A DNA stretch of 64,000 bases, taken from contig NZ_CP012268.1 in the NCBI RefSeq assembly GCF_001277195.1, positions 2,976,001 through 3,040,000 of the forward strand, given 5' to 3'. The DNA is from Cronobacter muytjensii ATCC 51329. Its GTDB lineage: Bacteria > Pseudomonadota > Gammaproteobacteria > Enterobacterales > Enterobacteriaceae. The notes under the pieces were generated by a model. It was not told the origin of the DNA. It made no database searches and was given only the letters and a program-made list of their open reading frames with translations. Below, piece by piece: positions 34,149 through 42,409 of the stretch; position 1 is the first letter of the stretch, and each line of letters opens with the position of its first letter. Made by a program: the position numbers and the translations under genes.

Positions 34149-35081
34149 TCAACGCTGCGCACGCAGCGCCGCGATATCCGCAGGCGTGGTGCGACAACAG
34201 CCGCCGATGAGCGCCGCGCCTGCGTCACGCCAGGCGTCGAGATGGTGCGCCAGCGTATGACAGGCGTGGCCGTCGTGACGCCAGGTTTTACTGACCGCGT
34301 CATACTGCTCGCCTGAGTTAGGGTAAACCACCAGCGGCAGCGGCGTGGCGTTATGCAGGCGCGTCAGCGCGGCGGTGGCGTCGTCCAGCGGTACGCAATT
34401 GATGCCGAGCGCCACAATCTGCGAACAGGACGCCAGCGCCGCCGCCACGTCGGCGAGCGGCGAGCCGTCGCTGATATGCTCGCTGTCGCGCAGCGTAAAC
34501 GAGAACCAGGCGCGGGCCTGCGGGTACTGCGCCAGCAGCACGGCGAGCGCGCGGGCCTCGGCAAGCGACGGCAGCGTTTCGCACGCCAGCAGATCCACGC
34601 CCGCCGCGAGCAACGCTTCCACGCGCGGGCGATGAAACGCCGCGAATTCCGCTTCAGTCAGCTGATAGTCACCGCGGTATTCCGAGCCATCCGCCAGAAA
34701 AGCGCCATACGGCCCGACGGAGCCCGCCACCAGTAGCGGCCCGGCCTCCGGCTGTTCTTTGAGGAAATCCTCACGCGCCTGACGCGCCAGCTCAACGCTT
34801 CGCGCAATCAGCGCGCGCGACTGCGCCTCGTCAAGTCCGCGCGCGGCGAAACCGGCAGGCGTCGCCTGATAGCTCGCGGTAATGGCGCACTGCGCCCCGG
34901 CGCGGAAGTAATCAAGATGCACCGCGTAAATCAGCTCCGGCTGCTCCATCAGCACTTTCGCCGACCACAGGCTGTCCGCGAGATTGCAGCCGCGCGCCTC
35001 AAGCTCAGTCGCGAGCGCGCCGTCCAGCACCACAAACGGCCGCTGGCTTAATAGAAGGGATAACGGGTTATTCAGCGACAT
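34149..35081 (-). CDS. mmuM: Homocysteine S-methyltransferase
   Basis: MmuM moves a methyl group from S-methylmethionine to homocysteine, giving two methionines. The start at ATG 35081 after AGGAG gives MSLNNPLSLLLSQRP and 310 residues. Zinc cysteines are in ALGINCVP near residue 230 and the pair ALIGGCCRTTP near residue 295. The N-terminal FVVLDGALATELEARG motif is typical. It overlaps mmuP by 14 bases and shares its MetJ operator. S-methylmethionine is a plant metabolite. Confidence 0.96.
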   Translation of the reverse strand: MSLNNPLSLLLSQRPFVVLDGALATELEARGCNLADSLWSAKVLMEQPELIYAVHLDYFRAGAQCAITASYQATPAGFAARGLDEAQSRALIARSVELARQAREDFLKEQPEAGPLLVAGSVGPYGAFLADGSEYRGDYQLTEAEFAAFHRPRVEALLAAGVDLLACETLPSLAEARALAVLLAQYPQARAWFSFTLRDSEHISDGSPLADVAAALASCSQIVALGINCVPLDDATAALTRLHNATPLPLVVYPNSGEQYDAVSKTWRHDGHACHTLAHHLDAWRDAGAALIGGCCRTTPADIAALRAQR

Positions 35082-36468
35082 GGCGAGGCTCCTCATGGCG
35101 GCGCGTGCGGAAAAAGTGTGTCAGATAATACGCGCCGTAGCAGAACGCGACAAACGGCAGCCCGCACCACAGCGCGATACGCTGGCTCGGGTCGAACGCC
35201 AGCCCCACGCAGGCGATAAGGCAGAGCACGAAGCCGAGGATCGGCGTCAGCGGGTACCAGGGCGCGCGATAGTGCAGTTCTTCCGGCGCACGACCTTCAG
35301 CCAGATGACGACGGCGGAACATAAAGTGCGCGGCGCAGATGCTGAGCCACACCGCCACCACCGCAAAACCGGAAATCGCCGACAGCGCCACAAAAACGGT
35401 ATCCGGCGCCACAATGCTTGAAAAGAGCGCCAGCACGCCGCCGAGCATACTTACGGTCAGCGCCGTCAGCGGCACGCCGCGGCGCGTCAGGCGCGAGAAA
35501 CCGCGCGGCAGCGTGCGCTCGTTAGACAGCGACCAGAGCATCCGCCCTGAGGCGTACAGGCCCGAGTTCGCCGCTGAAAGAATGGCGGTAAGAATGACAA
35601 AATTAATGATATCGGCGGCATACGGGATGCCGATTTTCTCAAACACCAGCACGAACGGGCTTTTCACCACGCCCGCCTGATCCATCGGGATCAGCGCCGC
35701 CAGCACCAGCACGGTGCCGAGAAAGAAAATCACCAGCCGCACGATGGTTGTGCGAATCGCCACCGGCACCGCCTGCTGCGGGTTTTCGGTCTCTCCCGCC
35801 GCGATACCAATAAGCTCAGTGCCGGAAAACGCGAAGTTCACCGCCACCATCGTCATCAGGATAGGCAGCGTTCCGGCAGGGAACCAGCCTGCGGCGGTGA
35901 GGTTATGCAACAGCGGCGCGGGCGAGCCGTCTTTCATCGGCAGAATGCCGAACATCGCCGCCCCGCCCAGCACGATAAATGCCACGATGGTGATGACTTT
36001 AATAAGCGAAAACCAGAATTCGCCCTCGGCGAACAGGCGCGTGGAGAAGACGTTGAGCGCGAAAATCACGACGCAGAAGACCAGACACCAGACCCACACC
36101 GGCACCTGCGGGAACCAGTACTGCATACAGAATCCGGCGGCGGTAAAGCTTGAGCCGAGCGCCACCGTCCAGGTGAGCCAGTAAAGCCAGGCGACGGTAT
36201 AGCCGGTCGCCGGGCCTAAATAGCGCGCGGCATACACGTGGAACGCGCCGGTCTCGGGCATGGCGACGGCAAGCTCGCCGAGGCACTGCATCACCAGCCA
36301 CACCACCAGCGCGCCGATAAGATACGCCAGCAGCGTGCCCGCCGCACCCGTAGTGGAGATAATATAGCCGGTATTAAAAAACAGCCCGGTGCCGATAACG
36401 CCTCCCAGCGAGAGCATGACCAGATGACGGGCCTTCATGGTGCGTTGTAACTGCTGCGATTCCTGCAT
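35068..36468 (-). CDS. mmuP: S-methylmethionine permease
   Basis: This is an amino acid permease of the APC superfamily, 466 residues with about 12 spans. It starts MQESQQLQRTMKARHLVMLS and has the family motif LGGVIGTGLFFNTGY near residue 20. FSGTELIGIAAGETENPQQAVP lies near residue 220 and SNERTLPRGFSRLTRRGVPL near 330, all close to E. coli MmuP. It is the first gene of mmuPM, with a MetJ operator immediately upstream. Confidence 0.96.
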   Translation of the reverse strand: MQESQQLQRTMKARHLVMLSLGGVIGTGLFFNTGYIISTTGAAGTLLAYLIGALVVWLVMQCLGELAVAMPETGAFHVYAARYLGPATGYTVAWLYWLTWTVALGSSFTAAGFCMQYWFPQVPVWVWCLVFCVVIFALNVFSTRLFAEGEFWFSLIKVITIVAFIVLGGAAMFGILPMKDGSPAPLLHNLTAAGWFPAGTLPILMTMVAVNFAFSGTELIGIAAGETENPQQAVPVAIRTTIVRLVIFFLGTVLVLAALIPMDQAGVVKSPFVLVFEKIGIPYAADIINFVILTAILSAANSGLYASGRMLWSLSNERTLPRGFSRLTRRGVPLTALTVSMLGGVLALFSSIVAPDTVFVALSAISGFAVVAVWLSICAAHFMFRRRHLAEGRAPEELHYRAPWYPLTPILGFVLCLIACVGLAFDPSQRIALWCGLPFVAFCYGAYYLTHFFRTRRHEEPRHVAE

Positions 36469-36486
36469 AAACCCTTCTATACGTTC

Positions 36487-36502
36487 AGACGTCTAAACAT
36501 CC
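36487..36502. promoter_or_regulatory. MetJ operator of mmuPM
   Basis: AGACGTCT is a perfect met box, followed directly by AAACATCC, a second box with mismatches, in the 8-bp tandem spacing MetJ needs. The site is 19 bases upstream of mmuP. Confidence 0.85.
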
Positions 36503-36740
36503 ATAGATAAACGTTATACCGGGAAGCCGCGCAAATTGCAAAAGCCGTCACGTTGTCAGCAGGTTAGGGATGCCCCCTGTTTCAGACGCCGCCCTGCCAG
36601 AGGAGAATAAATTGCTGATATGAATACTCCGCCTGGTCAGGCTCGCCCCGGCGGGCTACCTTTAAACCACCCCTGACCTCGCCTTTTCGCGTCGCCGCTT
36701 TTCCGGTAAAGCGCGCGTCGCCTGCTTTAACGGAGTGTTC

Positions 36741-38153
36741 ATGATAAGTCCGGAAACCGCGCTGCTGCTGGCGCGCAGCCAGTTTGCCTTCACCATCGGG
36801 TTTCATATCGTACTGGCGGCGCTGACGATTGGCCTCGCGCAGTGGCTGATGCTGCTGGAGGGCCTGTGGCTGTGGCGCAGGCAGCGTATTTATCTGGATC
36901 TCTATACATACTGGAGCAAGGTGTTCGCGCTGAATGTCGCGATCGGCGTGGTGACCGGCGTGCTGATGGAGTTTCAGTTTGGCGCTAACTGGGGAGAACT
37001 TTCCAGCCGCGCCGGCGCCGTGATCGGGCCGCTGATGTACATGGAAGTGCTGGTGGCGTTTTTCCTTGAAGCGGGGTTTATGGGCGTGGTGCTGTTCGGC
37101 ATGGGCAAGGTGCGCCCGTGGGTGCACTTTCTCGCCACCTGCGTGGTGGCGGCAGGCTCCCTTTTCAGCGCCTTCTGGATACTCGCCGCGAACTCGTGGA
37201 TGCAGACGCCCGCCGGTTTTAGTATCGGCCCTGATGGCCGCTTTCAGCCCGTCGACTGGTGGGCCGTGATTTTTAACCCGTCGTTTCCCTTCCGGCTTAT
37301 CCATATGTCCATCGCCGCGCTGCTCGCCACGGCGTGCCTGGTAGCCGCCGTCGGCGCGTGGCATCTGCTAAAACGCCCGCAACAACCGGGCGCGCGACGG
37401 ATGTTTTCCTGGGGGCTGTGGCTGTTGCTCGCGCTCGCCCCTTTACAGGCGGTGGTGGGCGACCTGCACGGCGCCAACACCCGCGACCACCAGCCGGTAA
37501 AACTGGCGGCGATGGAAGGCAGCTGGAACCCGCCGCCGCCCGGCGAAGGCGAGCCGCTGCGGCTGTTTGCTATTCCGGATATGGAAGCGCGGCGCAACCA
37601 TGTGGAAGTGGCGATCCCGTCCGCAGGCTCGCTCTATCTGCGCCATAACCTTACCGGCGTGATCCATAGCCTCAATCAATATCCGCAGGATGAACTGCCG
37701 TGGGTGCCGGGCGTGTTTTTCGCGTTTCGCGCGATGGTCGGGCTCGGCGTTCTGATGATTTTCTTTGGTGCGGCCGGTCTGGTGGTGCGGCTGCGTGGCC
37801 GGTTGTGGGAGGCGCGCTGGCTGCAACGAAGCATGGTGGCGATGGCGCCTGCGGGTGTTATCGCGATGCTGGCAGGCTGGGTGGTGACGGAAACGGGCCG
37901 CCAGCCGTGGACCATCTACGGGCAGTTGCTGACCCGCGACAGCGCCTCGCCTGTAGCCCCTTCGCTGGTGCTCGGGTCATTCGGCGCGATTGTCGCGGTC
38001 TATCTGCTGGTGTTCGGCCTGGGCCTGTGGTTTATGCTGCGTCTGCTCGCAAAACCGCCGGGCGACGACGAGCCTGACGCCAACCCGGCCGTGGCGGCGC
38101 AAACCGGCGGCGGCATCGTGCCGCACAGCCTGCGGGGGAGAACCAATGACTGA
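36741..38153 (+). CDS. Cytochrome bd-type quinol oxidase subunit I, short-Q-loop (CioA-like)
   Basis: This inner-membrane oxidase subunit transfers electrons from quinol to oxygen through hemes b558, b595 and d. From ATG 36741 it has 470 residues, against about 522 for E. coli CydA. The quinol loop is short, as in cyanide-insensitive oxidases. Heme ligand candidates are His in FAFTIGFHIVLAAL (residue 22) and in FPFRLIHMSIAALLA (near 186), and Met in FFAFRAMVGLGV. The GRQPW motif is near residue 385. It overlaps the subunit II gene by eight bases. A duplicate of CydA/AppC elsewhere in the genome is expected. Confidence 0.9.
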   Translation: MISPETALLLARSQFAFTIGFHIVLAALTIGLAQWLMLLEGLWLWRRQRIYLDLYTYWSKVFALNVAIGVVTGVLMEFQFGANWGELSSRAGAVIGPLMYMEVLVAFFLEAGFMGVVLFGMGKVRPWVHFLATCVVAAGSLFSAFWILAANSWMQTPAGFSIGPDGRFQPVDWWAVIFNPSFPFRLIHMSIAALLATACLVAAVGAWHLLKRPQQPGARRMFSWGLWLLLALAPLQAVVGDLHGANTRDHQPVKLAAMEGSWNPPPPGEGEPLRLFAIPDMEARRNHVEVAIPSAGSLYLRHNLTGVIHSLNQYPQDELPWVPGVFFAFRAMVGLGVLMIFFGAAGLVVRLRGRLWEARWLQRSMVAMAPAGVIAMLAGWVVTETGRQPWTIYGQLLTRDSASPVAPSLVLGSFGAIVAVYLLVFGLGLWFMLRLLAKPPGDDEPDANPAVAAQTGGGIVPHSLRGRTND

Positions 38154-39153
38154 ACTGTTGCTTTCCCTGCCGCTGTTAACGCTGCTCTGCGCCGGGGCGC
38201 TCGCGGCGGGCGTGCTGATTTATGTCCTGCTCGACGGCGCGGATCTCGGCGTCGGGCTGCTCGCGCCGTTTCATCCGCCGCAGGCGCGCCAGCAGATGAA
38301 TATTTCGCTGCTGCCGGTCTGGGACGGCAACGAAACCTGGCTGGTGCTGACCGCCGGCGCGCTGCTGGCGATGTTCCCCGTCGCCTTCAGCATGCTTTAC
38401 AGCGCGCTCTACCTGCCGGTCTATATCATGCTGCTGGCGATGATTGTGCGTGGTATGGCGATTGAGTACCGTCATCTGCGCCCGCGGCTCTTCGACGCGC
38501 TGTTTATTGGCGGCTCCTGGCTAACCTCGTTGAGCCAGGGCGCGACAATGGGCGCGTGGATGGAAGGGATCACGCATGACGGCGCGCGGTTCACCGGCAG
38601 CGCGATGGACTGGCTGTCGCCGTTTTCGGTGTACTGCGCGATAGCGCTCAGCGCCGGGTACGCGCTGCTCGGCGCCTGCTGGCTTATCTGGCGCGGCGAA
38701 GGCGGGCTCAGTATCCGGGCGCGGCGTCAGGCGATGTGGCTTGCGCCGCTCACCGCCGCGCTGCTGGCCGGGTTGCTTATCTGGACGGTGCAGCTTACTG
38801 AAAGCTACCGGCTGCATTTGCAGGCGTGGGCGTGGAGCGGGCCGCTTGCGGCAACAGGGCTGCTGGCCTTCGCCGGGCTCGGTCTGGCGCTGCGCCAGCA
38901 GCGCGATTTTCTGCCGCTCGCGATGACGCTGCTGCTGTTCATCGCCGCGTTCGGCGCGATGCTGCTCGCTGTGTTTCCGTTTATTCTGCCGCCGAAACTG
39001 CTGCTCACGCAGGCCGCCGCCCCGCCCGCCACGCAAAAGCTGATGCTGATGGCTTTCGGCGTTTTCGTGCCCGTCACGCTTATCTATAACAGCTGGGGCT
39101 TCTGGATCTTTCGCGGCAAAATCCACGCCGCGCACGACGATGAGCGCCCCTGA
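38146..39153 (+). CDS. Cytochrome bd-type quinol oxidase subunit II (CioB-like)
   Basis: Subunit II has 335 residues and about eight transmembrane segments. The N-terminal family motif LLDGADLGVGLLAPF is near residue 28, and WDGNETWLVLTAGALLAMFP near residue 60. The region SGATMGA is present as LSQGATMGAWMEG near 130. The end has YNSWGFWIFRGKI. Its ATG lies inside the end of subunit I, so expression is coupled. No cydX-like small gene was found after it. Confidence 0.9.
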   Translation: MTELLLSLPLLTLLCAGALAAGVLIYVLLDGADLGVGLLAPFHPPQARQQMNISLLPVWDGNETWLVLTAGALLAMFPVAFSMLYSALYLPVYIMLLAMIVRGMAIEYRHLRPRLFDALFIGGSWLTSLSQGATMGAWMEGITHDGARFTGSAMDWLSPFSVYCAIALSAGYALLGACWLIWRGEGGLSIRARRQAMWLAPLTAALLAGLLIWTVQLTESYRLHLQAWAWSGPLAATGLLAFAGLGLALRQQRDFLPLAMTLLLFIAAFGAMLLAVFPFILPPKLLLTQAAAPPATQKLMLMAFGVFVPVTLIYNSWGFWIFRGKIHAAHDDERP

Positions 39154-39330
39154 CGCCGCGCCTGCGGGTCGTCAGCGTCGCGGCCTTGCTCTGGCGGGCC
39201 GTGGCTCATCGCTGTCAGCAATAAATAAGAAAAAGAATAACAGGAACCCCTAATGTGAATATTCGCGGCGCCAAAGCGAAGTGAATATTCACTCGGGTGA
39301 CTTTTAAAGAAACCAAAAAAGGAAAAGATT

Positions 39331-39356
39331 TTACCAGGATAAAAGAAGCGTATTAT
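39331..39356 (+). promoter_or_regulatory. Candidate promoter of the hok locus
   Basis: A TATTAT hexamer at 39351-39356 is placed so that transcription would start near 39363. There the message begins with the GGGTGCCTGA segment that pairs with its 3' end. The -35 element near 39331 is weak. Confidence 0.45.
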
Positions 39357-39363
39357 TCGCGGC

Positions 39364-39373
39364 GGGTGCCTGA
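39364..39373 (+). ncRNA. 5' end pairing element (tac-like) of the hok message
   Basis: GGGTGCCTGA at 39364-39373 is exactly complementary to TCAGGCACCC at 39717-39726 near the 3' end. It also forms a local hairpin with TTTCAGGC at 39385-39392. This matches the tac/fbi design of hok mRNAs. Confidence 0.6.
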
Positions 39374-39404
39374 AGCTTTTTGGTTTCAGGCATTGTGCAG
39401 GTTC

Positions 39405-39463
39405 CCAAAAAGATGAAGGCCCCGAGTTAATTAACTTAACCCGAGGCCGACACATGAACCCGA
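39405..39463 (-). ncRNA. Predicted Sok-like antisense RNA
   Basis: The minus strand of the leader resembles R1 Sok. It starts opposite the mok start codon, passes through a stem made of GGCC and GTTAA arms (39418-39448), and ends in CATCTTTTT. Extent is by analogy with R1 hok/sok; a promoter was not verified. Confidence 0.6.
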
Positions 39464-39651
39464 CAGTTCATATGTTAGCCTCTTACTCGCCTCACGGCAA
39501 GGAGAATGGCTATGAAGGACAATACTTTTATCTGGTGCGTTATTATTGTCTGCGTGACGGTATTAATGTTCACCACCCTCTCACGGGAAACGCTTTGCGA
39601 GCTACGCTTGCGGGGCGCGAGCATGGAAGTTGTCGCTTCACTGGCTTGTAA
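39454..39651 (+). CDS. Mok-like overlapping frame
   Basis: A 65-codon frame starts at ATG 39454 after GAGG (seven-base spacing). It runs through almost all of hok in a different frame, as mok does in R1 hok/sok, where its translation allows hok translation. Its product has no expected function of its own. The Sok-like RNA would cover its start. Confidence 0.6.
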   Translation: MNPTVHMLASYSPHGKENGYEGQYFYLVRYYCLRDGINVHHPLTGNALRATLAGREHGSCRFTGL

Positions 39652-39664
39652 ATCCAGAGAGTAA
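39512..39664 (+). CDS. Hok/Gef family toxin
   Basis: This 50-residue single-span toxin of a type I toxin-antitoxin system depolarises the inner membrane when produced without antisense control. The sequence MKDNTFIWCVIIVCVTVLMF, then a short TTLSRETLCELRLR, matches Hok (WCVLIVCLTLLIF, SLCEIRYRDG). The span is residues 7-22 and the conserved Cys of LCEL is present. AAGGAG lies seven bases before the ATG. The frame is intact, whereas many chromosomal hok loci are damaged. Confidence 0.88.
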   Translation: MKDNTFIWCVIIVCVTVLMFTTLSRETLCELRLRGASMEVVASLACKSRE

Positions 39665-39716
39665 GCGTCTGACGCGGGGAGCAATCCCCGCGATTTGGCT
39701 GGCGGTGTTATGCCTC

Positions 39717-39726
39717 TCAGGCACCC
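39717..39726 (+). ncRNA. 3' fold-back inhibition element (fbi-like) of the hok message
   Basis: TCAGGCACCC is complementary over ten bases to the message 5' end and is followed by seven T. It would keep the full-length message closed until 3' trimming, as in R1. Confidence 0.6.
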
Positions 39727-39784
39727 TTTTTTTCATTACCATTCATTACTTATTTTCTTAATACGCGCGCGCTTTATTATTCCG

Positions 39785-40813
39785 TTAACCCGTAACAGGA
39801 ATCTGTATTACCGGTAATTGCGAAAGCCGGCTGGCGGTGCGCCCGATATCGTCAAGTTCCACGCCGTGAATAATATCCGTCACGCCATAGGCGCTGGAAA
39901 CAAATAACTGCCGCTGCTTATCATAAAGCACATCAATAAGATTAATAAACCGCTGCTGGGCGGCCGGATTTACATTAGCGAGCAACGGCACCGCGTCAAT
40001 AAACCAGCAGGAATAAGATTCACAAAGCGTTAAATAATCCATTACCGCCGTCGGCGCTTCGCATAACCCCGCAAACGTAAAATGTAATATTTCGTCCGGC
40101 GGCGAGACGGCGTAAAACGTGTGATACCCCGCCGCAACGGCAAATTCGCCGCAGGCGCCAGGCAGCCCGCAGGCGTCGCGCTGGGCGGGCGTACCGGGGC
40201 GCAGCCACGCGCCCTGGCTGAACAGCCCGGCGTCGCTCCCGGCCATGAGACGATAATCGCGCTCGCCGTTGAGCGCGAAAATTGTCATTTCGCGTTCGAT
40301 AAGCGCAATCGACGGCACGAAAAGCTCGTGATACAGCGGATGCGCCAGCAGCTCCCGCGGCGAATAGTTGGAGGTGAGGATAAGGGTGATATTCATCGAG
40401 AGCGCCACCTCCAGCAGCTTTTTCGCGAGCATCGCATCGCCCGGATCGTGCAGGTGAAACTCGTCAAAGCAGAGCAGCCGCGCGTCGCCGAGCAGCGCGC
40501 GCAGCGCCGCCTCCAGCGGCTGGTGCATCATCCGCTGATGCAGTTCACGAAAAAAGTCATGAAAGTGGGCGCGCTTTTTCGCGGCGAGAGGCAGCGAGGC
40601 AAAAAAGTTATCGACGATAAAACTTTTACCGCGCCCGGGCCTGCCCCAGACATAGAGCCCGGCGAAACGCGCTCCGCCCGCCAGCCGCGGGGCCGCCAGC
40701 GCATCCAGCGCCGCGACCAGCTGCGTCTGATCCGCATCCAGCCGCAGCGCGTTCTCCTGCGCGCGCTGTTGCATGACCTCGCGAAATGAAAAAGCTACGG
40801 CGGTCCCGGCCAT
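39785..40813 (-). CDS. ZapE/AFG1-like P-loop ATPase
   Basis: The 342-residue cytoplasmic ATPase is related to ZapE, a cell-division protein acting on FtsZ rings, and to mitochondrial AFG1. The start at ATG 40813 has GGAG nine bases upstream. Walker A is GRPGRGKSFIVDNF near residue 56 and Walker B is LLCFDEFHLHDPGDAMLAKK near 112. Sensor-like LILTSNYSPRELL is near 145. Housekeeping ZapE is normally encoded near degQ, so this is probably a diverged paralogue. A longer reading to 40894 lacks support. Confidence 0.8.
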   Translation of the reverse strand: MAGTAVAFSFREVMQQRAQENALRLDADQTQLVAALDALAAPRLAGGARFAGLYVWGRPGRGKSFIVDNFFASLPLAAKKRAHFHDFFRELHQRMMHQPLEAALRALLGDARLLCFDEFHLHDPGDAMLAKKLLEVALSMNITLILTSNYSPRELLAHPLYHELFVPSIALIEREMTIFALNGERDYRLMAGSDAGLFSQGAWLRPGTPAQRDACGLPGACGEFAVAAGYHTFYAVSPPDEILHFTFAGLCEAPTAVMDYLTLCESYSCWFIDAVPLLANVNPAAQQRFINLIDVLYDKQRQLFVSSAYGVTDIIHGVELDDIGRTASRLSQLPVIQIPVTG

Positions 40814-40964
40814 CGTGACGGCTCCACATGTAAATAAAATGTTATTAACACATACCCCGCGCGCTTTTTCAAAGCCTGCCGCACGTTTCACCAAAGCAGC
40901 GCACTATCAGCACCACGCTGGCGCAGCCGGACCCGCCCGCCCCGCGCCATGCGGGCCTGCGCGG

Positions 40965-40981
40965 CTGGTACGCTCTTTGCA
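40965..40981 (+). promoter_or_regulatory. Sigma-54 promoter of eat-eutBC
   Basis: The sequence CTGGTACGCTCTTTGCA fits the sigma-54 consensus TGGCACG-N4-TTGCW with one change. GG at 40967 and GC at 40979 are separated by the required ten bases. It lies 39 bases upstream of the eat start. Confidence 0.82.
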
Positions 40982-41020
40982 GCGCTCATCCGGTCTATCC
41001 GGTATCTTACGAGGTGAGGT

Positions 41021-42400
41021 ATGAGCGAACAGCAGGCAGGGTTAAAACGCACGCTGGGCAGTTTCCGGCTGTGGGGCATCGCGGTGGGGCTGGTGATTTC
41101 CGGCGAATACTTCGGCTGGAGCTATGGCTGGTCTCAGGCAGGCACGATGGGTTTTCTGGTGGTGGCGCTGGCGATTGCCGCTATGTATTGCGCGTTTATC
41201 TTCAGCTTTACCGAACTGACGACCGCCATCCCGCACGCGGGCGGGCCGTTCGCTTACGCCTGTCGGGCCTTCGGCCCCACCGGCGGGTTTATCGCGGGCT
41301 TTGCCACGCTGGTTGAGTTTGTGTTCGCCCCGCCCGCCATCGCGATGGCCATCGGCGCCTATCTTAACGTGCAGTTCCCGTCGCTTGACCCGAAATGGGT
41401 CGCCTGCGGCGCGTACGTCATCTTTATGACGCTCAACATTCTCGGCGTCGGGATCGCCGCCACCTTTGAGCTTATCGTCACCCTGCTCGCCATCTTCGAA
41501 CTACTGGTCTTTATGGGCGTGGTGGCGCCGGGCTTTTCGTGGAGCCACTTTACCGCGCACGGCTGGGCGGGAGCAGAGAACTTCAGCAGCCTCGCCCTGC
41601 CGGGCATGTTCGCCGCCATTCCCTTCGCCATCTGGTTTTTCTTAGCCATTGAGGGCGCCTCAATGGCCGCCGAAGAAGCGAAAGATCCGCAGCGCACCAT
41701 TCCGCGCGCGCTCGGCGGCGGCATTATCACCCTGACGGTGCTGGCGACAGGCGTGATGATCTTCGCAGGCGGCGTCGGCGACTGGCGTACGCTTGCTAAT
41801 ATTAACGATCCCTTACCGCAGGCGATGAAAACCATCGTCGGGGCCAACAGCGGCTGGCTGCATATGCTGGTGTGGCTCGGCCTGTTTGGCCTGGTGGCGT
41901 CGTTTCACGGCATCATCATGGGGTATTCACGCCAGATATTCTCTCTGGCGCGCGCAGGCTTTCTGCCGGCAAGCCTGTCAACCGTTCACCCGCGTACCCG
42001 CACGCCGCACCGGGCGATCCTCGCGGGCGGTATTGTCGGGATCGCCGCTATCTTCTCCGATTCGTTGATAACCATAAACGGGATGTCGCTCACGGCCAGC
42101 ATCGTCACTATGTCGGTGTTTGGGGCTATTGTTATGTATATCGTCTCGATGGCCGCGCTGTTTAAGCTGCGGCGCAGCGAGCCGCATCTGGCGCGGCCTT
42201 TCCGCGCGCCGCTCTGGCCGCTGGCGCCCGCGTTCGCGCTGGGTATGGCCCTGATCTGCCTCGTGGCGATGGTCTGGTTTAACCCGGCGCTGGCCGCGAT
42301 TTTCGCCGTGATGATGCTGGCAGGCTACCTGTGGTTCCGGCTGACCGCCAGCGCGCGGGCCGCCGCCGCCGTGGATGCCCAGCTGCGCGTCGCCTCATAA
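41021..42400 (+). CDS. eat: Ethanolamine permease
   Basis: This APC-family importer has 459 residues and 12 spans and belongs to the ethanolamine permease (Eat) group. It has the family segment LWGIAVGLVISGEYFGWSYGW at residues 17-37. FLAIEGASMAAEEAKDPQRTIPRA lies near residue 210 and FHGIIMGYSRQIFSLARAGFLP near 295. It is first in a three-gene operon with eutBC and lies behind a sigma-54 promoter, so expression is expected under nitrogen limitation. Confidence 0.93.
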   Translation: MSEQQAGLKRTLGSFRLWGIAVGLVISGEYFGWSYGWSQAGTMGFLVVALAIAAMYCAFIFSFTELTTAIPHAGGPFAYACRAFGPTGGFIAGFATLVEFVFAPPAIAMAIGAYLNVQFPSLDPKWVACGAYVIFMTLNILGVGIAATFELIVTLLAIFELLVFMGVVAPGFSWSHFTAHGWAGAENFSSLALPGMFAAIPFAIWFFLAIEGASMAAEEAKDPQRTIPRALGGGIITLTVLATGVMIFAGGVGDWRTLANINDPLPQAMKTIVGANSGWLHMLVWLGLFGLVASFHGIIMGYSRQIFSLARAGFLPASLSTVHPRTRTPHRAILAGGIVGIAAIFSDSLITINGMSLTASIVTMSVFGAIVMYIVSMAALFKLRRSEPHLARPFRAPLWPLAPAFALGMALICLVAMVWFNPALAAIFAVMMLAGYLWFRLTASARAAAAVDAQLRVAS

Positions 42401-42409
42401 GGAGCGCTT

